From positions 62,001 through 126,000 of the forward strand of contig JAUSMA010000017.1 in assembly GCA_030645475.1 (NCBI GenBank): 64,000 nucleotides of DNA, in the 5' to 3' direction. This document shows positions 56,144 through 64,000 of this stretch, one piece after another. This DNA is from Nitrospirota bacterium. Lineage in GTDB: Bacteria > Nitrospirota > Nitrospiria > Nitrospirales > Nitrospiraceae. The notes beneath the pieces are model-generated. The model saw only the letters and a list, made by a program, of their open reading frames with translations. It was not told the DNA's origin and ran no database searches. Position numbers and translations under genes: made by a program. Each line of letters starts with the position of its first letter. Within the stretch, counting starts at the first letter, position 1.

Positions 56144-56950
56144 ATGACGAACTCTCCTCCAATTCTCGACATTCAGCATGCGACGGTCTATCGGGGTGAC
56201 ACCTGTGTCTTCAGCGATTTTTCGTTGTCGCTTCAAGAGGGTGAACATGTCGCCATCCTCGGACCCAACGGGGCAGGCAAATCGACCCTCTTGAAATTAC
56301 TGGCGGGAGAAGTCCATCCCTTTCCGCATGATGAAACCCATATCCGTTTATTCGGCGAAGAACAGTGGAATGTCTGGGACGTCCGCAAGCGCTTAGGGAT
56401 GGTGTCCCATGACCTTCAACGTCAGTACATGGACCAAGTGACCGGCCTGAAAGTGATTCTGTCCGGTTTCTACGCCAGTATCGGCATCTATGGCCATCAA
56501 AACTTTAGCTATGGGCAGATCGTCAGGGCAGACAAGATGTTGGAGGAGATGGGTGCCAGTTCATTGAGGGAGCGACGGTTTGGGGAGATGTCCACGGGCG
56601 AGCAGCGACGCTGCCTGCTGGGCCGTGCGTTGGTGCATGACCCGACTGCGTTAGTGCTGGATGAACCCACCAGTGGGCTCGATCTGACGGCGACCTTTCA
56701 CTATTTGGATCTCGTTCGTTCCCATATACAAAAGGGGAAAACGCTGCTGCTGGTGACCCACCATATTCATGAGATCCCGCCTGAAGTCGAGCGAGTGATC
56801 CTTTTGAAGCAAGGGAAGGTTCTCCAGGACGGTGAGAAACGTGCTGTCCTCACAGAAGCCAACCTCAGTATGTTGTTCGATTGCTCGGTATCGTTGGCTC
56901 AGGCCAATGGCTGGTATCAAGCGCTGCCAGGGCACAGCGCACCGCACTGA
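56144..56950 (+). CDS. ABC-type ATPase without a visible permease
   Basis: 268 residues from the ATG at 56144. A single nucleotide-binding domain: Walker A GPNGAGKST near 40-48, signature MSTGEQRRCLLGRAL, Walker B LVLDEPTSGLDL and the switch His in VTHHIHEIPPEVE. The arrangement and the final LLKQGKVLQDG resemble the ModF/YlmA group of soluble ATPases. No transmembrane partner is encoded nearby. It is convergent with the HtrA-like gene, six bases apart. Confidence 0.85.
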   Translation: MTNSPPILDIQHATVYRGDTCVFSDFSLSLQEGEHVAILGPNGAGKSTLLKLLAGEVHPFPHDETHIRLFGEEQWNVWDVRKRLGMVSHDLQRQYMDQVTGLKVILSGFYASIGIYGHQNFSYGQIVRADKMLEEMGASSLRERRFGEMSTGEQRRCLLGRALVHDPTALVLDEPTSGLDLTATFHYLDLVRSHIQKGKTLLLVTHHIHEIPPEVERVILLKQGKVLQDGEKRAVLTEANLSMLFDCSVSLAQANGWYQALPGHSAPH

Positions 56951-56956
56951 ACTCTT

Positions 56957-57982
56957 TCATCCTCCTCCCAGGGTGACCGTAAAGGTCAAATCTGCATCGA
57001 TGCGACGTACTTTGACGGCGACTTTCTGTCCCGGTGTCGTTCGTTCAATGAGATAGTTTTTCAGATGGGCGGCGTCGTTGATCTCAGTGCCTTCTATAGC
57101 AATGATGATGTCGTGCTTCTGAATGCCGGCTTCTTTGGCTGGTTCGGACACGTCCTTCACCGCCATGCGCCACTTGGTGCCGTCCTTCACTGGCATCATG
57201 TGAATGCCCATCTTCGAGAAGGCCAGGGGTTTTCCCTCCAGGGCGGCGTTTACGATTCGGTTGGCGAGAATCGCCGGGATGGCAAATGCCATGCGGCTGC
57301 AACGCGCGGTGGAATCGTCTCGTTCAGTTTGGATGATGGCGTGCATGATCCCGACCACCTCTCCCTTGTCATTGAAGAGCCCGCCGCCGGAGTTGCCGCT
57401 GCAGGCGGCTACGTCGGCCTGGATCAACCTGGTGTCCACCGTTTGGAGGAAGGTATTCGTATTGCCTAAGTGTCCGAAGGACATGGTCGGGCCCCAGCCC
57501 ATCGGATAGCCGACGGTGAAGACTTCCAGGCCTGGCTGTACGTCACCGGAGGCGAATGAGGCACTGGCGCGAAGCTTGGCGCGGTGGGCTTCTGCGATGC
57601 GATAGATGACGACGTCCATGAAGGCGCTGTCTCCAACCAGGTCGGCCGGGAGTTCGTGGAGATCGGTGGTCAGGACATGGATCTGTTTCTGAATGACGGG
57701 TCCAGTGGTGACATCCTGTTTCTCTGCCGCGTGCCGGGCGGTGACGATGTAGCCGTCGCGCAGGTGAAATCCAGTTCCGCGGACGAGAATCTTTCCCGGT
57801 GTAGTGGGGGTGCGTTGATCCTGCGTGTCTTCGAGAATGCCGACGGTCGCGAGCTTGGCGCGATCAAGTGCGGCGGGTGCAATCTCGGCCTGCGCAGGAG
57901 ACGTGAGGCCGACCATTGGGAGTGCGAGAAGGCACAGAGTCCAGTTGCGTAAAAAAGAATGAACGACAAACATGCAGCACAT
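56957..57982 (-). CDS. HtrA/DegP-like trypsin-type protease with one PDZ domain
   Basis: 341 residues from the ATG at 57982 (AAAGGA upstream; another in-frame ATG at 57997). Signal peptide to about 32, then a chymotrypsin-like domain with the complete triad H84 (TARHAAE), D123 (SAFMDVVIY) and S198 (CSGNSGGGLF), then one PDZ domain at about 255-335 (VSEPAKEAGIQKHDIIIAIEG). It probably degrades or checks damaged envelope proteins. Shorter than DegP and with one PDZ, like DegS. Confidence 0.85.
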   Translation of the reverse strand: MCCMFVVHSFLRNWTLCLLALPMVGLTSPAQAEIAPAALDRAKLATVGILEDTQDQRTPTTPGKILVRGTGFHLRDGYIVTARHAAEKQDVTTGPVIQKQIHVLTTDLHELPADLVGDSAFMDVVIYRIAEAHRAKLRASASFASGDVQPGLEVFTVGYPMGWGPTMSFGHLGNTNTFLQTVDTRLIQADVAACSGNSGGGLFNDKGEVVGIMHAIIQTERDDSTARCSRMAFAIPAILANRIVNAALEGKPLAFSKMGIHMMPVKDGTKWRMAVKDVSEPAKEAGIQKHDIIIAIEGTEINDAAHLKNYLIERTTPGQKVAVKVRRIDADLTFTVTLGGG

Positions 57983-58126
57983 GGGAGATCCTTTCATAAG
58001 AAAATCCAGTAGACGGCACTAGTATAATCCAGAGTGCCTGGTGGGAGAAATGGGGGGGCGGTAAGACTGGTAAGCCAGGACAAGACGCGGTATGCATGGT
58101 ATGGTATTCACATAAAGGAGTGTCCT

Positions 58127-58423
58127 ATGGCTACGATGATGAATGGAACGCAGATGGTGTCTCTGTTGTTGCTGCTGGTGTTGGTTGTCTGTGCGGCCGG
58201 TCCTGTTTTGGCCGAAGAATCGCAGGGAATGATGGAGCGGGTTGAAACGACGGCGAAGCGCGTCGGTCAGAAGATTGAGGACAAGACAAAAGCCGTCGTG
58301 AAGAAAGTCGAGGACAAACACATCGGCGACAAGATCGAACAGAAACTGAAGAAGGCGGCCAACAAGACCGCTGAAGGGTTTGAAAAAGCGGGCAAGAAGA
58401 TCGAGCAGAAACTCAGCAACTAG
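58127..58423 (+). CDS. Small exported Lys-rich protein
   Basis: 98 residues from the ATG at 58127 with AGGAG upstream. Signal peptide to about 30 (PVLAEE), then a repeated amphipathic Lys/Glu pattern (KRVGQKIEDKTKAVVKKVEDKHIGDKIEQKLKK in short units of about 11). It resembles small exported helical proteins of the YtxH/late-embryogenesis-like kind. Function unknown. Confidence 0.65.
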   Translation: MATMMNGTQMVSLLLLLVLVVCAAGPVLAEESQGMMERVETTAKRVGQKIEDKTKAVVKKVEDKHIGDKIEQKLKKAANKTAEGFEKAGKKIEQKLSN

Positions 58424-58459
58424 CGCCCCGCTCCTCCTGATACGAGACTGTTCAGCATA

Positions 58460-58909
58460 TTACTTCTTGCGAAAACCGAAAAATGTCCCGGCTCCTGCCG
58501 CGCCGGCGGAGGGAAGATAGCCGGAGAGAAACTGTTTGAGCCCTTCAGCGCCACGCTGGAGCGCAGCCATGCTGTGCATAATCTGTGTTTCAATCGCGCT
58601 CCAGTCCAGATCTACCCACCCCGTCCCTTTGAGGACGGCGATACCGGCGAAAATCCCACCGACGACCAGGGCTGCCATCTTCAAAAATCGACGGAATGCC
58701 CACCCGATGAAAAACCCGCCGATGTAGCTGCCTCCCAACTGGGCGGCGGCGGGCGAATCGGCATAGTCGGCTACCCACGCGGCAAGCCCAGCGGCCATCG
58801 TGGCACCTGCAGCCAACACGGAATTGGCGCGCCAGGGCGCATCGGCCAGAAGGGCTGCAGCGATCCCCTGAGAGGACGGTTCTGGCTGTTGATCCTGATC
58901 GATGTCCAT
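58460..58909 (-). CDS. FUN14-like membrane protein
   Basis: 149 residues. The FUN14 pattern is seen in its central part: QLGGSYIGGFFIGWAFRRFLKMAALVVGG, followed by a second hydrophobic segment, WVDLDW, and a C-terminal glycine-rich hydrophobic stretch (PSAGAAGAGTFFGFRKK). A preceding hydrophobic run (about 30-50) gives three to four segments. Role in bacteria unknown. It is followed by the YpfJ-like gene on the same strand upstream. Confidence 0.7.
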   Translation of the reverse strand: MDIDQDQQPEPSSQGIAAALLADAPWRANSVLAAGATMAAGLAAWVADYADSPAAAQLGGSYIGGFFIGWAFRRFLKMAALVVGGIFAGIAVLKGTGWVDLDWSAIETQIMHSMAALQRGAEGLKQFLSGYLPSAGAAGAGTFFGFRKK

Positions 58910-58921
58910 AAAATAGCGGGG

Positions 58922-59785
58922 CTATAGCCGACTGCCGGCGAAGGCGTCGCAGGCTTTCGGGTCACCAGTCTCCAAGCCCTTTCGGAGCCAGGTCATCCGT
59001 TGTTCTGAGGAGCCATGTGTCCAGCTTTCCGGTTGCACCTGGCCCCGCGCCATCTTTTGGAGCCGGTCGTCTCCAATGGCGGAAGCGGCGCGTAGTCCTT
59101 CTTCGAAGTCGCCTGGTTCGATCAGATTACGATCGCGTTTGGCATGATGTCCCCACACGCCGGCGAAGCAATCGGCTTGCAGCTCCATGCGGACGGAGAG
59201 CGCGTTGCCTTCTGCTTCGGAGCCCTGCCGCTGAAGCCGATGTACTTTTTCTGCGATGCCCAGCAAATTTTGAACATGGTGTCCGACTTCGTGTGCAATG
59301 ACGTAGGCCTGCGCAAAATCGCCCGGTGCGCCGAGGCGCTGAGACATCTCGTCGAAAAACGATAGATCGAGGTAGAGCTTGTGGTCGCCGGGGCAATAGA
59401 AGGGGCCGACCGCTGACGAGGTGGTGCCGCAGGCCGACTGGACCGCGCCGGAAAAGAGCACCATGCGAGGGTTTTCGTACCGCTGTCCAAGCAGCCCTGT
59501 CCAGGTCGTTTCTGTATCGGCGAGGACGACAGAGGCGAACTTGCCGAGCTGATCGCTCGGGGCTCCGATGCGGCCAGGTTCAGAGGGTGCCGATGACTCC
59601 GTCATGTTCTGCACGCCGTCGAGCATGTTGAGAAGGGTTAAGGGATTAGTCCCGGTAAAATAGCTGACGGCAAGGACTAGGACGATGCCGCCGATGCCGA
59701 GCCCGCCCACGCCTCTAATCCTCGCAGGACTCATCCCGCGGCGGTCTTCGACATTGCTGCTTTCCCGTTGTCCTTCCCAGCGCAT
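58922..59785 (-). CDS. Neutral zinc metallopeptidase, YpfJ type
   Basis: 288 residues from the ATG at 59785, chosen because AGGAG lies seven bases upstream and the family begins MRWEGxRES; the frame is open further without support. One membrane segment (about 25-43), then the conserved domain with HEVGHH at 165-170 and the downstream LQADCFAGVW. The proteins are predicted zinc peptidases anchored in the inner membrane. The gene ends 12 bases before the FUN14-like gene start, so co-transcription is likely. Confidence 0.9.
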   Translation of the reverse strand: MRWEGQRESSNVEDRRGMSPARIRGVGGLGIGGIVLVLAVSYFTGTNPLTLLNMLDGVQNMTESSAPSEPGRIGAPSDQLGKFASVVLADTETTWTGLLGQRYENPRMVLFSGAVQSACGTTSSAVGPFYCPGDHKLYLDLSFFDEMSQRLGAPGDFAQAYVIAHEVGHHVQNLLGIAEKVHRLQRQGSEAEGNALSVRMELQADCFAGVWGHHAKRDRNLIEPGDFEEGLRAASAIGDDRLQKMARGQVQPESWTHGSSEQRMTWLRKGLETGDPKACDAFAGSRL

Positions 59786-59826
59786 GAGGATCTCCTGATT
59801 CGTACGATCAGTATCGAGCGGGCTGT

Positions 59827-60483
59827 TTAGGCCGGTTCTTTTTCCATCGATTGGATGAACTTGTCGGCTTCGGCGATGGAGCGGTTCATATCCTTGACGA
59901 GCTGATCGACTTGGGCGTCGACTTTCACCAACTCGCCTTTGATCGCAGCCAATGCACGGGCATTGAGGTTGTGTTTCAGATAGAGCACTTGGTCGCGGAG
60001 CGGCTTCAAGACAGGATCGATGCGCTGTTCGGCCCGCTTCATGGCGCTGAGCATCTCGTTGTAGCGGGCTTTGGTCTGTGCGAGCTTCTCCTCGCTCTTC
60101 CGCCGCAGGTCCGCGCTGGAATATTGGCCGAGTTCGGCCTTCCATTCCGAAAAGAGCGAGTCTGCGACGCTTTCGACGTCTTTGATGCGTTTTCGTACGG
60201 CCTCGGCGCTGTCTTCACTGCTTTGCAGCTCACTGTTGAGTTGCTTATAGGTGGCTTCCAGCTCTCCGCCTTGATAGGCCACGACCTTCCCGAATTTCTC
60301 CAGGGCACTTTGAATATCTTTCTTCGCCTCTTCCTGCGCGTCACGGGCCGATTTGACTCGACTGCTCAGGATATCGCGCTTGGCATAGCCCATCTTATCC
60401 ATCGCGGCGATATAGGCCGTGTCGCAGCCTGATAGGCCAAGAGGGATCACGAGGAGCATGATGATCAGCGCGCGTCTCAACAT
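59827..60483 (-). CDS. DUF2959-like lipoprotein
   Basis: 218 residues from the ATG at 60483 (TGAGGT upstream; open frame continues to 60555). The signal peptide ends in the lipobox LGLSGC. The rest is a long helical coiled-coil-like body (YIAAMDKMGYAKRDILSSRVKSAR start is typical of DUF2959). Function unknown. 42 bases before the ypfJ-type gene on the same strand. Confidence 0.85.
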   Translation of the reverse strand: MLRRALIIMLLVIPLGLSGCDTAYIAAMDKMGYAKRDILSSRVKSARDAQEEAKKDIQSALEKFGKVVAYQGGELEATYKQLNSELQSSEDSAEAVRKRIKDVESVADSLFSEWKAELGQYSSADLRRKSEEKLAQTKARYNEMLSAMKRAEQRIDPVLKPLRDQVLYLKHNLNARALAAIKGELVKVDAQVDQLVKDMNRSIAEADKFIQSMEKEPA

Positions 60484-60631
60484 AGGTACCTCAGTGAGAG
60501 AAATGGGGCCAATTCCTACGCAATGATTCTGAAGACCGATCGCGTGATGCATCATAACTGAAGCAGGGAACCGGGGGAAGGCCTCAATCGAAGTGTAGGA
60601 TTCGTGCTTGATTGCACTGAGGAGTCTGGGC

Positions 60632-60659
60632 GGAGGTGCCCACGCTGGTGAGCACCTCC
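60632..60659 (-). terminator. Hairpin after the OmpA lipoprotein gene
   Basis: GGAGGTGC (60632-60639) pairs perfectly with GCACCTCC (60652-60659), with an inner CAC/GTG pair. It lies 14 bases past the stop on the minus strand; no T-run. Confidence 0.55.
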
Positions 60660-60672
60660 TGAAAGCCGCTGG

Positions 60673-61836
60673 TTACCGAGAGGCAGGCATACTGGGCTCA
60701 ACTTGACTGGCGATTTGCTTGAGGTCTTTCGGGTAAAGCACGATTTCAATGCGGCGGTTGGATGAACGGCCTTCTTCTGAATCGTTTGCCGCGATCGGGT
60801 GCGTATCTGCGTAGCCGACGGCGGAGAGGTACTGGCGGTCCACGGTGCCCTGATCGATCAGGTAGCGCACCACGGTCGTGGCCCGCGCTGTGGAAAGCTC
60901 CCAGTTTGTCTTGAAGCGATCTTGCAGCTTCGAGCTGATCGGCACATTGTCGGTGTGGCCTTCGATTCGAATCTGTTTGTCTGTGACCGTTTTCAACACG
61001 TCGGCGACTTGCTTCAGCACTTTGATGCCGGCTGGCTTCACCTGTGCCTGGCCGGAGTCGAATAGCACACGATCGACCATATTGATGGTGAGACGGTCGC
61101 GGACTTGCTGGATCGTAATATTCCCTTTCGCAATTTCATCTTGAAGCGATTTCGAGAGGTCTTCTTGGGTGCGAGTCAGTCGTGCGATCTCTTCCTCTTT
61201 CGCCAGCCGTTCTTGTTCCAGCCGAGCCTTGTCCGCTTCTCCGGCTTTCAGACGTTGACGTTCCTGCTCCAGACTGGCGGTCAACTGGGCTTGCTGTTGC
61301 TGGAGCTGCTCGCGTTCCTTCGCGATGCGGGTGGCGTTGGCCTCAAGCTCAGATGCCTGCTTCTGGAGCTTCGCGATTTCCTCTTGCGCGGAGGCACTTC
61401 CGCTCGCGAGTTTCTGTTCGAGATCGGTGATGTGGCCGCGCACCGTGCCGAGTTCGCCGTTCAATTGTCCCTTCTCCAGCTCCAGACTGTCGAGGCGAGA
61501 TTGCAACTCGTTTGAGCGTGCCGCAAGCGCTTCGCGTTCTTTGGTTAACGAGGCTGCTTGCCGTTCGGCGGCTTTTCGTTGCGTGGATTCCTGGTCCAGA
61601 TTCTGTTGTAACCCCGCCAATTGTTGTTGAAGCTGCTCGGCCTGCGATTGAGACTTCTTCTTGAGCGCATCCAGATCCGCGGCTTGCTGGGCGGACGTTT
61701 TCTTCGCGGCCTCAAGTTCCGTGAGTGCTTTTGTATGGGTTTCTGTGCTTACACAGCCTCCCACGGCCATCGCGCAGAGCATGGCCCAAGCAGGGGCCTG
61801 AAGTCTCTTGGCTCGATTGGTCAACAGTCGTCGCAT
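60673..61836 (-). CDS. OmpA-family lipoprotein with long coiled coil
   Basis: 387 residues from the ATG at 61836 with GGAGGAG upstream. The signal peptide ends in the lipobox AVGGC. Residues about 40-245 are an unbroken coiled coil rich in Gln, Glu and Ala. The C-terminal 120 residues are an OmpA domain (VLFDSGQAQVKPAG, IEGHTDNVPI, NRRIEIVLYP). It should sit in the outer membrane or as a lipid-anchored protein and bind peptidoglycan at the end of a long spacer. The coiled coil might span the periplasm. Confidence 0.88.
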   Translation of the reverse strand: MRRLLTNRAKRLQAPAWAMLCAMAVGGCVSTETHTKALTELEAAKKTSAQQAADLDALKKKSQSQAEQLQQQLAGLQQNLDQESTQRKAAERQAASLTKEREALAARSNELQSRLDSLELEKGQLNGELGTVRGHITDLEQKLASGSASAQEEIAKLQKQASELEANATRIAKEREQLQQQQAQLTASLEQERQRLKAGEADKARLEQERLAKEEEIARLTRTQEDLSKSLQDEIAKGNITIQQVRDRLTINMVDRVLFDSGQAQVKPAGIKVLKQVADVLKTVTDKQIRIEGHTDNVPISSKLQDRFKTNWELSTARATTVVRYLIDQGTVDRQYLSAVGYADTHPIAANDSEEGRSSNRRIEIVLYPKDLKQIASQVEPSMPASR

Positions 61837-62117
61837 AGTCTCCTCCTGTGAATGATGGCGGACTGAGTCTTGAGGAGAGAAGCAAGCGCAATGCCTAACC
61901 ATGCATAGGCGCGCGTGAAGAGAACCGGTCATTTCTCATGGAGTTAAAGAGTGGACGGTCGCTTGGGGGCAAGTGCCGCCAGGGGAATGGAGCATGGCGC
62001 TGCAATCGCTGTAGGGTTTGCCCTGCAATGGTTGGGCTGGCGATCGAGCGAGCCGATTGATTGATTGAAGCGGGGGAGGGAGTTCGGTTGTGTGGGTGTG
62101 CACGCACGGCTGCAGGC

Positions 62118-62141
62118 GGGGCGCAGCAGTGGCTGCGCCCC
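62118..62141 (-). terminator. Perfect hairpin after the 62-residue gene
   Basis: Ten-bp perfect stem GGGGCGCAGC/GCTGCGCCCC with a 4-base loop, 11 bases beyond the stop at 62152 on the minus strand. No T-run, but the stem is very stable. Confidence 0.6.
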
Positions 62142-62151
62142 AAAGCAGAAC

Positions 62152-62340
62152 TTACTTTCCGCTCATGTCCTTCTTCTCGTCCTTCTTCTTCTCATCGTCT
62201 GCCTTGCCGCCGGTCGTATCCTTCTTTTCCTTCAGGTCCTTCTGCTCAGCAGGGGCTGGTTCAGCGGCGAAGGTCATGGGGACGCCGAGTCCAACGGTCA
62301 GGAATGCGGCTAAGGCGAGCATCTGTGCGAAACGAGTCAT
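62152..62340 (-). CDS. Small exported Lys/Asp-rich protein
   Basis: 62 residues, ATG at 62340 with AGGAGG upstream. Signal peptide to about 25 (TFAAE), then a short tail almost only of Lys, Asp, Glu and Gly (KEKKDTTGGKADDEKKKD). Perfect terminator-like hairpin follows. Function unknown; the strong ribosome site and hairpin suggest it is well expressed. Confidence 0.65.
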   Translation of the reverse strand: MTRFAQMLALAAFLTVGLGVPMTFAAEPAPAEQKDLKEKKDTTGGKADDEKKKDEKKDMSGK

Positions 62341-62641
62341 GATAAAACCTCCTAGGTGAGTATGAAAGTGAAGGATGCGCTGCAGGGAGTACAGAGCAAG
62401 TGTGGTGCCGGGAGGGGAGGCGTGCCATATCGGCCAGAATTATTCAGAGATTCGGAGCTTCAAGGGATGGAAGGGATGTCGGAGGAAACTACGTAGCCCA
62501 TGAAAATGGAGTATGTCCTGTAGGGAAACGCCTGCAATCATACAGTTAGGGGAGTTGCATGAGGGGGAGATGCAGCGTCGCCTGTACGTTGTGCTGTTGA
62601 GGATGGTTGGCTATAGTAATCGCATTTCTTCGTCGCGCCTC
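62341..62641. other. 300-base gap before the rluE-type gene
   Basis: No gene, repeat family or clear promoter that I can support. The frame of the rluE-type gene is open back to 62513, but the conserved domain begins after 62642. Confidence 0.4.
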
Positions 62642-63238
62642 ATGCACATGCCGACCATTCGCACAATTGCCTTCAATAAGCCCTACGGGGTACTGCCCTG
62701 CTTTACCGATCCCGATGGACGGCCGACATTGGCTGACTACATCGATCTGCCGGGCGTCTATGCCGCGGGACGTCTCGATCTGGATAGTGAAGGGTTGTTG
62801 CTTCTGACGTCGGATGGGACGTTGGCGCACCACATCACAGATCCGCAGCACAAGTTGCCGAAACTGTATCTTGCACAGGTCGAGCGCATTCCGACCGAGG
62901 AGGAGCTGGAGCAATTGCGAAAGGGAGTGCTGCTAAGCGGCAAAAGGACCAGGCCTGCTGAAGTCCGTCTCTTGGCTGATGCCCCCCAATTGCCCGATCG
63001 CCCTGTGCCAATCCGTTTCCGTAAAAATGTGCCGACTGCCTGGGTGGAGATCACGTTACGCGAGGGGCTGAATCGGCAGGTCCGGCGCATGACCGCCGCC
63101 GTGGGGCACCCGACATTACGACTGGTGCGAATCGCAATCGGCCCCGTCAAGTTGGCGGATCTTGCTCCTTGCCAGTGGCGGGAATTGACAGCTGACGAAA
63201 TGGCGAAGATCAGAAAATTCGGTAGTGCATCAGTTTGA
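62642..63238 (+). CDS. 23S rRNA pseudouridine synthase, RluE type
   Basis: 198 residues from the ATG at 62642; a second ATG at 62648 is as good. No S4 domain, unlike the 51707 gene. The core reads IRTIAFNKPYGVLPCF, then the catalytic GRLDLDSEGLLLLTSDG and LREGLNRQVRRMTAAVGHPTLRLVRI, as in RluE, which modifies U2457 in E. coli 23S rRNA. The target here is inferred. Confidence 0.88.
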   Translation: MHMPTIRTIAFNKPYGVLPCFTDPDGRPTLADYIDLPGVYAAGRLDLDSEGLLLLTSDGTLAHHITDPQHKLPKLYLAQVERIPTEEELEQLRKGVLLSGKRTRPAEVRLLADAPQLPDRPVPIRFRKNVPTAWVEITLREGLNRQVRRMTAAVGHPTLRLVRIAIGPVKLADLAPCQWRELTADEMAKIRKFGSASV

Positions 63239-63287
63239 ATCTGGCCGGTAATTGAAAAGCCGCCGTGACTGTGGCATGCTTAGCGGT

Positions 63288-63530
63288 ATGCAAAAACCAA
63301 AAAGGCCCCGCGATCCCAACCAACTCGGTAAGCTCATTGTTGACCTCAGCGTTGGCGAAGCCGACGACTCCACCAACATGCCAGATGAGAGCGGGAAAGA
63401 CCCTGCCGCTGTTGCCTTGGGCAAAAAGGGCGGAGCAGCACGGGCAGCCTCACTCAGTAAGGCGCGTAGATCCGAGATTGCGACTAAGGCCGCAGCTACT
63501 AGGTGGAAACAGAAACGAAAATCAAAATAG
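63288..63530 (+). CDS. Small basic protein of a widespread accessory family
   Basis: 80 residues from the ATG at 63288. The layout is characteristic: an N-terminal PKRPRDPNQLGKLIVDLSVGE, a linker, then DPAAVALGKKGGAARA and a Lys/Arg-rich end (SEIATKAAATRWKQKRK). I recall similar small proteins from many bacterial genomes, usually annotated hypothetical or as histone-like. The basic tail suggests nucleic-acid binding. It faces the minus-strand gene ending at 63536. Confidence 0.65.
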   Translation: MQKPKRPRDPNQLGKLIVDLSVGEADDSTNMPDESGKDPAAVALGKKGGAARAASLSKARRSEIATKAAATRWKQKRKSK

Positions 63531-63535
63531 AAAAA

Positions 63536-64000
63536 TTAATTTAGGCCGTCATCCTGACTCTCATCATTATAACTATCGTCATATTCGCCTGACATCCTGG
63601 CCTCTTCTGCTTGCTGATTAAAATTGTAATCAAACATAGGAAGCGATGCGCCATATGCATTATTGAGATCATAAGATTGCTTCTCAATGGAATGTCGCTT
63701 TACGTCATTGGCAATTCCCTGCCAGCTTTGATCAAAGGCTTCTTTCACCACAGCCGGTTTCCCGATACGAACATCTACCCATAGCGACGTTTGCTGACCT
63801 TTGTAGTTCTTTACAGCGTGTTTCGTCCGCACCTTGTTGCCCTGAGGGTCAAGATAGGTATCTTGCTGTAGCGCCCGCCTCATATCCTGCATGCACTGTT
63901 TCTTGGCACTAATAGGCTCCCTCTGGTATCGGCCAGTCTGTACGGCCCATTCAGCGGCCTGATCCACATCAATCGTATCTGTGCCGTTCACATTGGCCCA
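63536..64000 (-). CDS. Hypothetical accessory protein, 5' end beyond window
   Basis: The frame stays open to the window edge; an in-frame GTG at 63991 gives 151 residues, but the real start may be further on. The N-terminal part (AAEWAVQTGRYQREPISAKKQC, ALQQDTYLDPQGNKVRTKHAV) matches a pattern I recall from conserved hypothetical proteins on plasmids and genomic islands. The C-terminus is acidic. Function unknown. It converges with the basic 80-residue protein, five bases apart. Confidence 0.65.
   Translation of the reverse strand, partial: WANVNGTDTIDVDQAAEWAVQTGRYQREPISAKKQCMQDMRRALQQDTYLDPQGNKVRTKHAVKNYKGQQTSLWVDVRIGKPAVVKEAFDQSWQGIANDVKRHSIEKQSYDLNNAYGASLPMFDYNFNQQAEEARMSGEYDDSYNDESQDDGLN

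Noticed and set aside
59786-60145. 120-residue N-terminal extension of the YpfJ-like protein
   Set aside because: The family starts at MRWEG, a good ribosome site stands there, and the extension overlaps the DUF2959 gene.

Overview
The window looks like a stretch of chromosome from a Nitrospira-type nitrite oxidiser. The strongest pointer is a periplasmic chlorite dismutase (14158-14949) that keeps every residue I recall as important in the Nitrospira defluvii enzyme. A NarK/NNP-type nitrate/nitrite carrier, a PurS/PurQ/small-PurL purine pathway, a Bacillus-type Fe-S PurF and high-GC coding with many GTG starts agree with this. I name no species.

Layout. 1-4.4 kb: an accessory envelope module (OmpA-domain protein cut by the window edge, a five-helix membrane protein, an exported vWA-like protein, one unknown). 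4.4-8.9 kb, minus strand: a hypothetical gene, a BrnT/BrnA toxin-antitoxin pair lying between two copies of the groEL terminator, groEL, groES and an RpoH-type sigma factor. 9-21 kb, plus strand: NarK-like carrier, riboflavin genes (ribBA, ribH), nusB, then purB-cld-purC-(small membrane protein)-purS-purQ-purL-purF, so nearly the whole middle of IMP synthesis is here. 21-30 kb: an HprK-like P-loop protein, a TlpA-like thioredoxin, a tightly overlapping four-gene set (degenerate metallo-beta-lactamase fold, TPR, unknown, O-methyltransferase-like), a DCC protein and a TPR/HExxH protein. 30-37.4 kb: recG, coiled-coil protein, ppx/gppA, a DUF1080 lipoprotein followed by a decayed second copy of the ppx tail, small lipoproteins and two antitoxin-like genes. 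37.4-45 kb: PqqD-like/methyltransferase fusion, cupredoxin, histone-like protein, secreted Lon-like protease, pentapeptide-like protein, scpA-scpB. 45-56 kb: a 12-NHL-repeat protein, then core genes guaB, guaA, rluB-type, aspS, aroC, rnhA. 56-64 kb: ABC ATPase, HtrA-like protease and several envelope proteins, rluE-type, then two small accessory genes at the right edge.

The other major feature is the intergenic space. Almost every long gap holds an imperfect palindromic repeat. I separate five families by eye: A (GGATGCTGAAAAAG ends), B (GCGCGCGTCGAACGAGCAC core), C (words such as AGCTATACGCTA), D (GAGGCTAGAGGCAAGGGGC) and E (GTGAGCGATGAGCGATG). I saw no rRNA, tRNA, CRISPR array, transposase or integrase.

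Working together: guaB/guaA convert the IMP made through the pur genes to GMP; ribBA/ribH use GTP to make riboflavin; rpoH and groESL form a heat-shock neighbourhood; scpA/scpB serve chromosome condensation. The most promising unexplained items are the OmpA/membrane/vWA module, the four-gene overlapping set at 23.6-26.5 kb, the PqqD-like methyltransferase, the two apparent insertions flanked by duplicated gene ends, and the palindrome families. All functional statements rest on motif recognition by eye; no database search was run.
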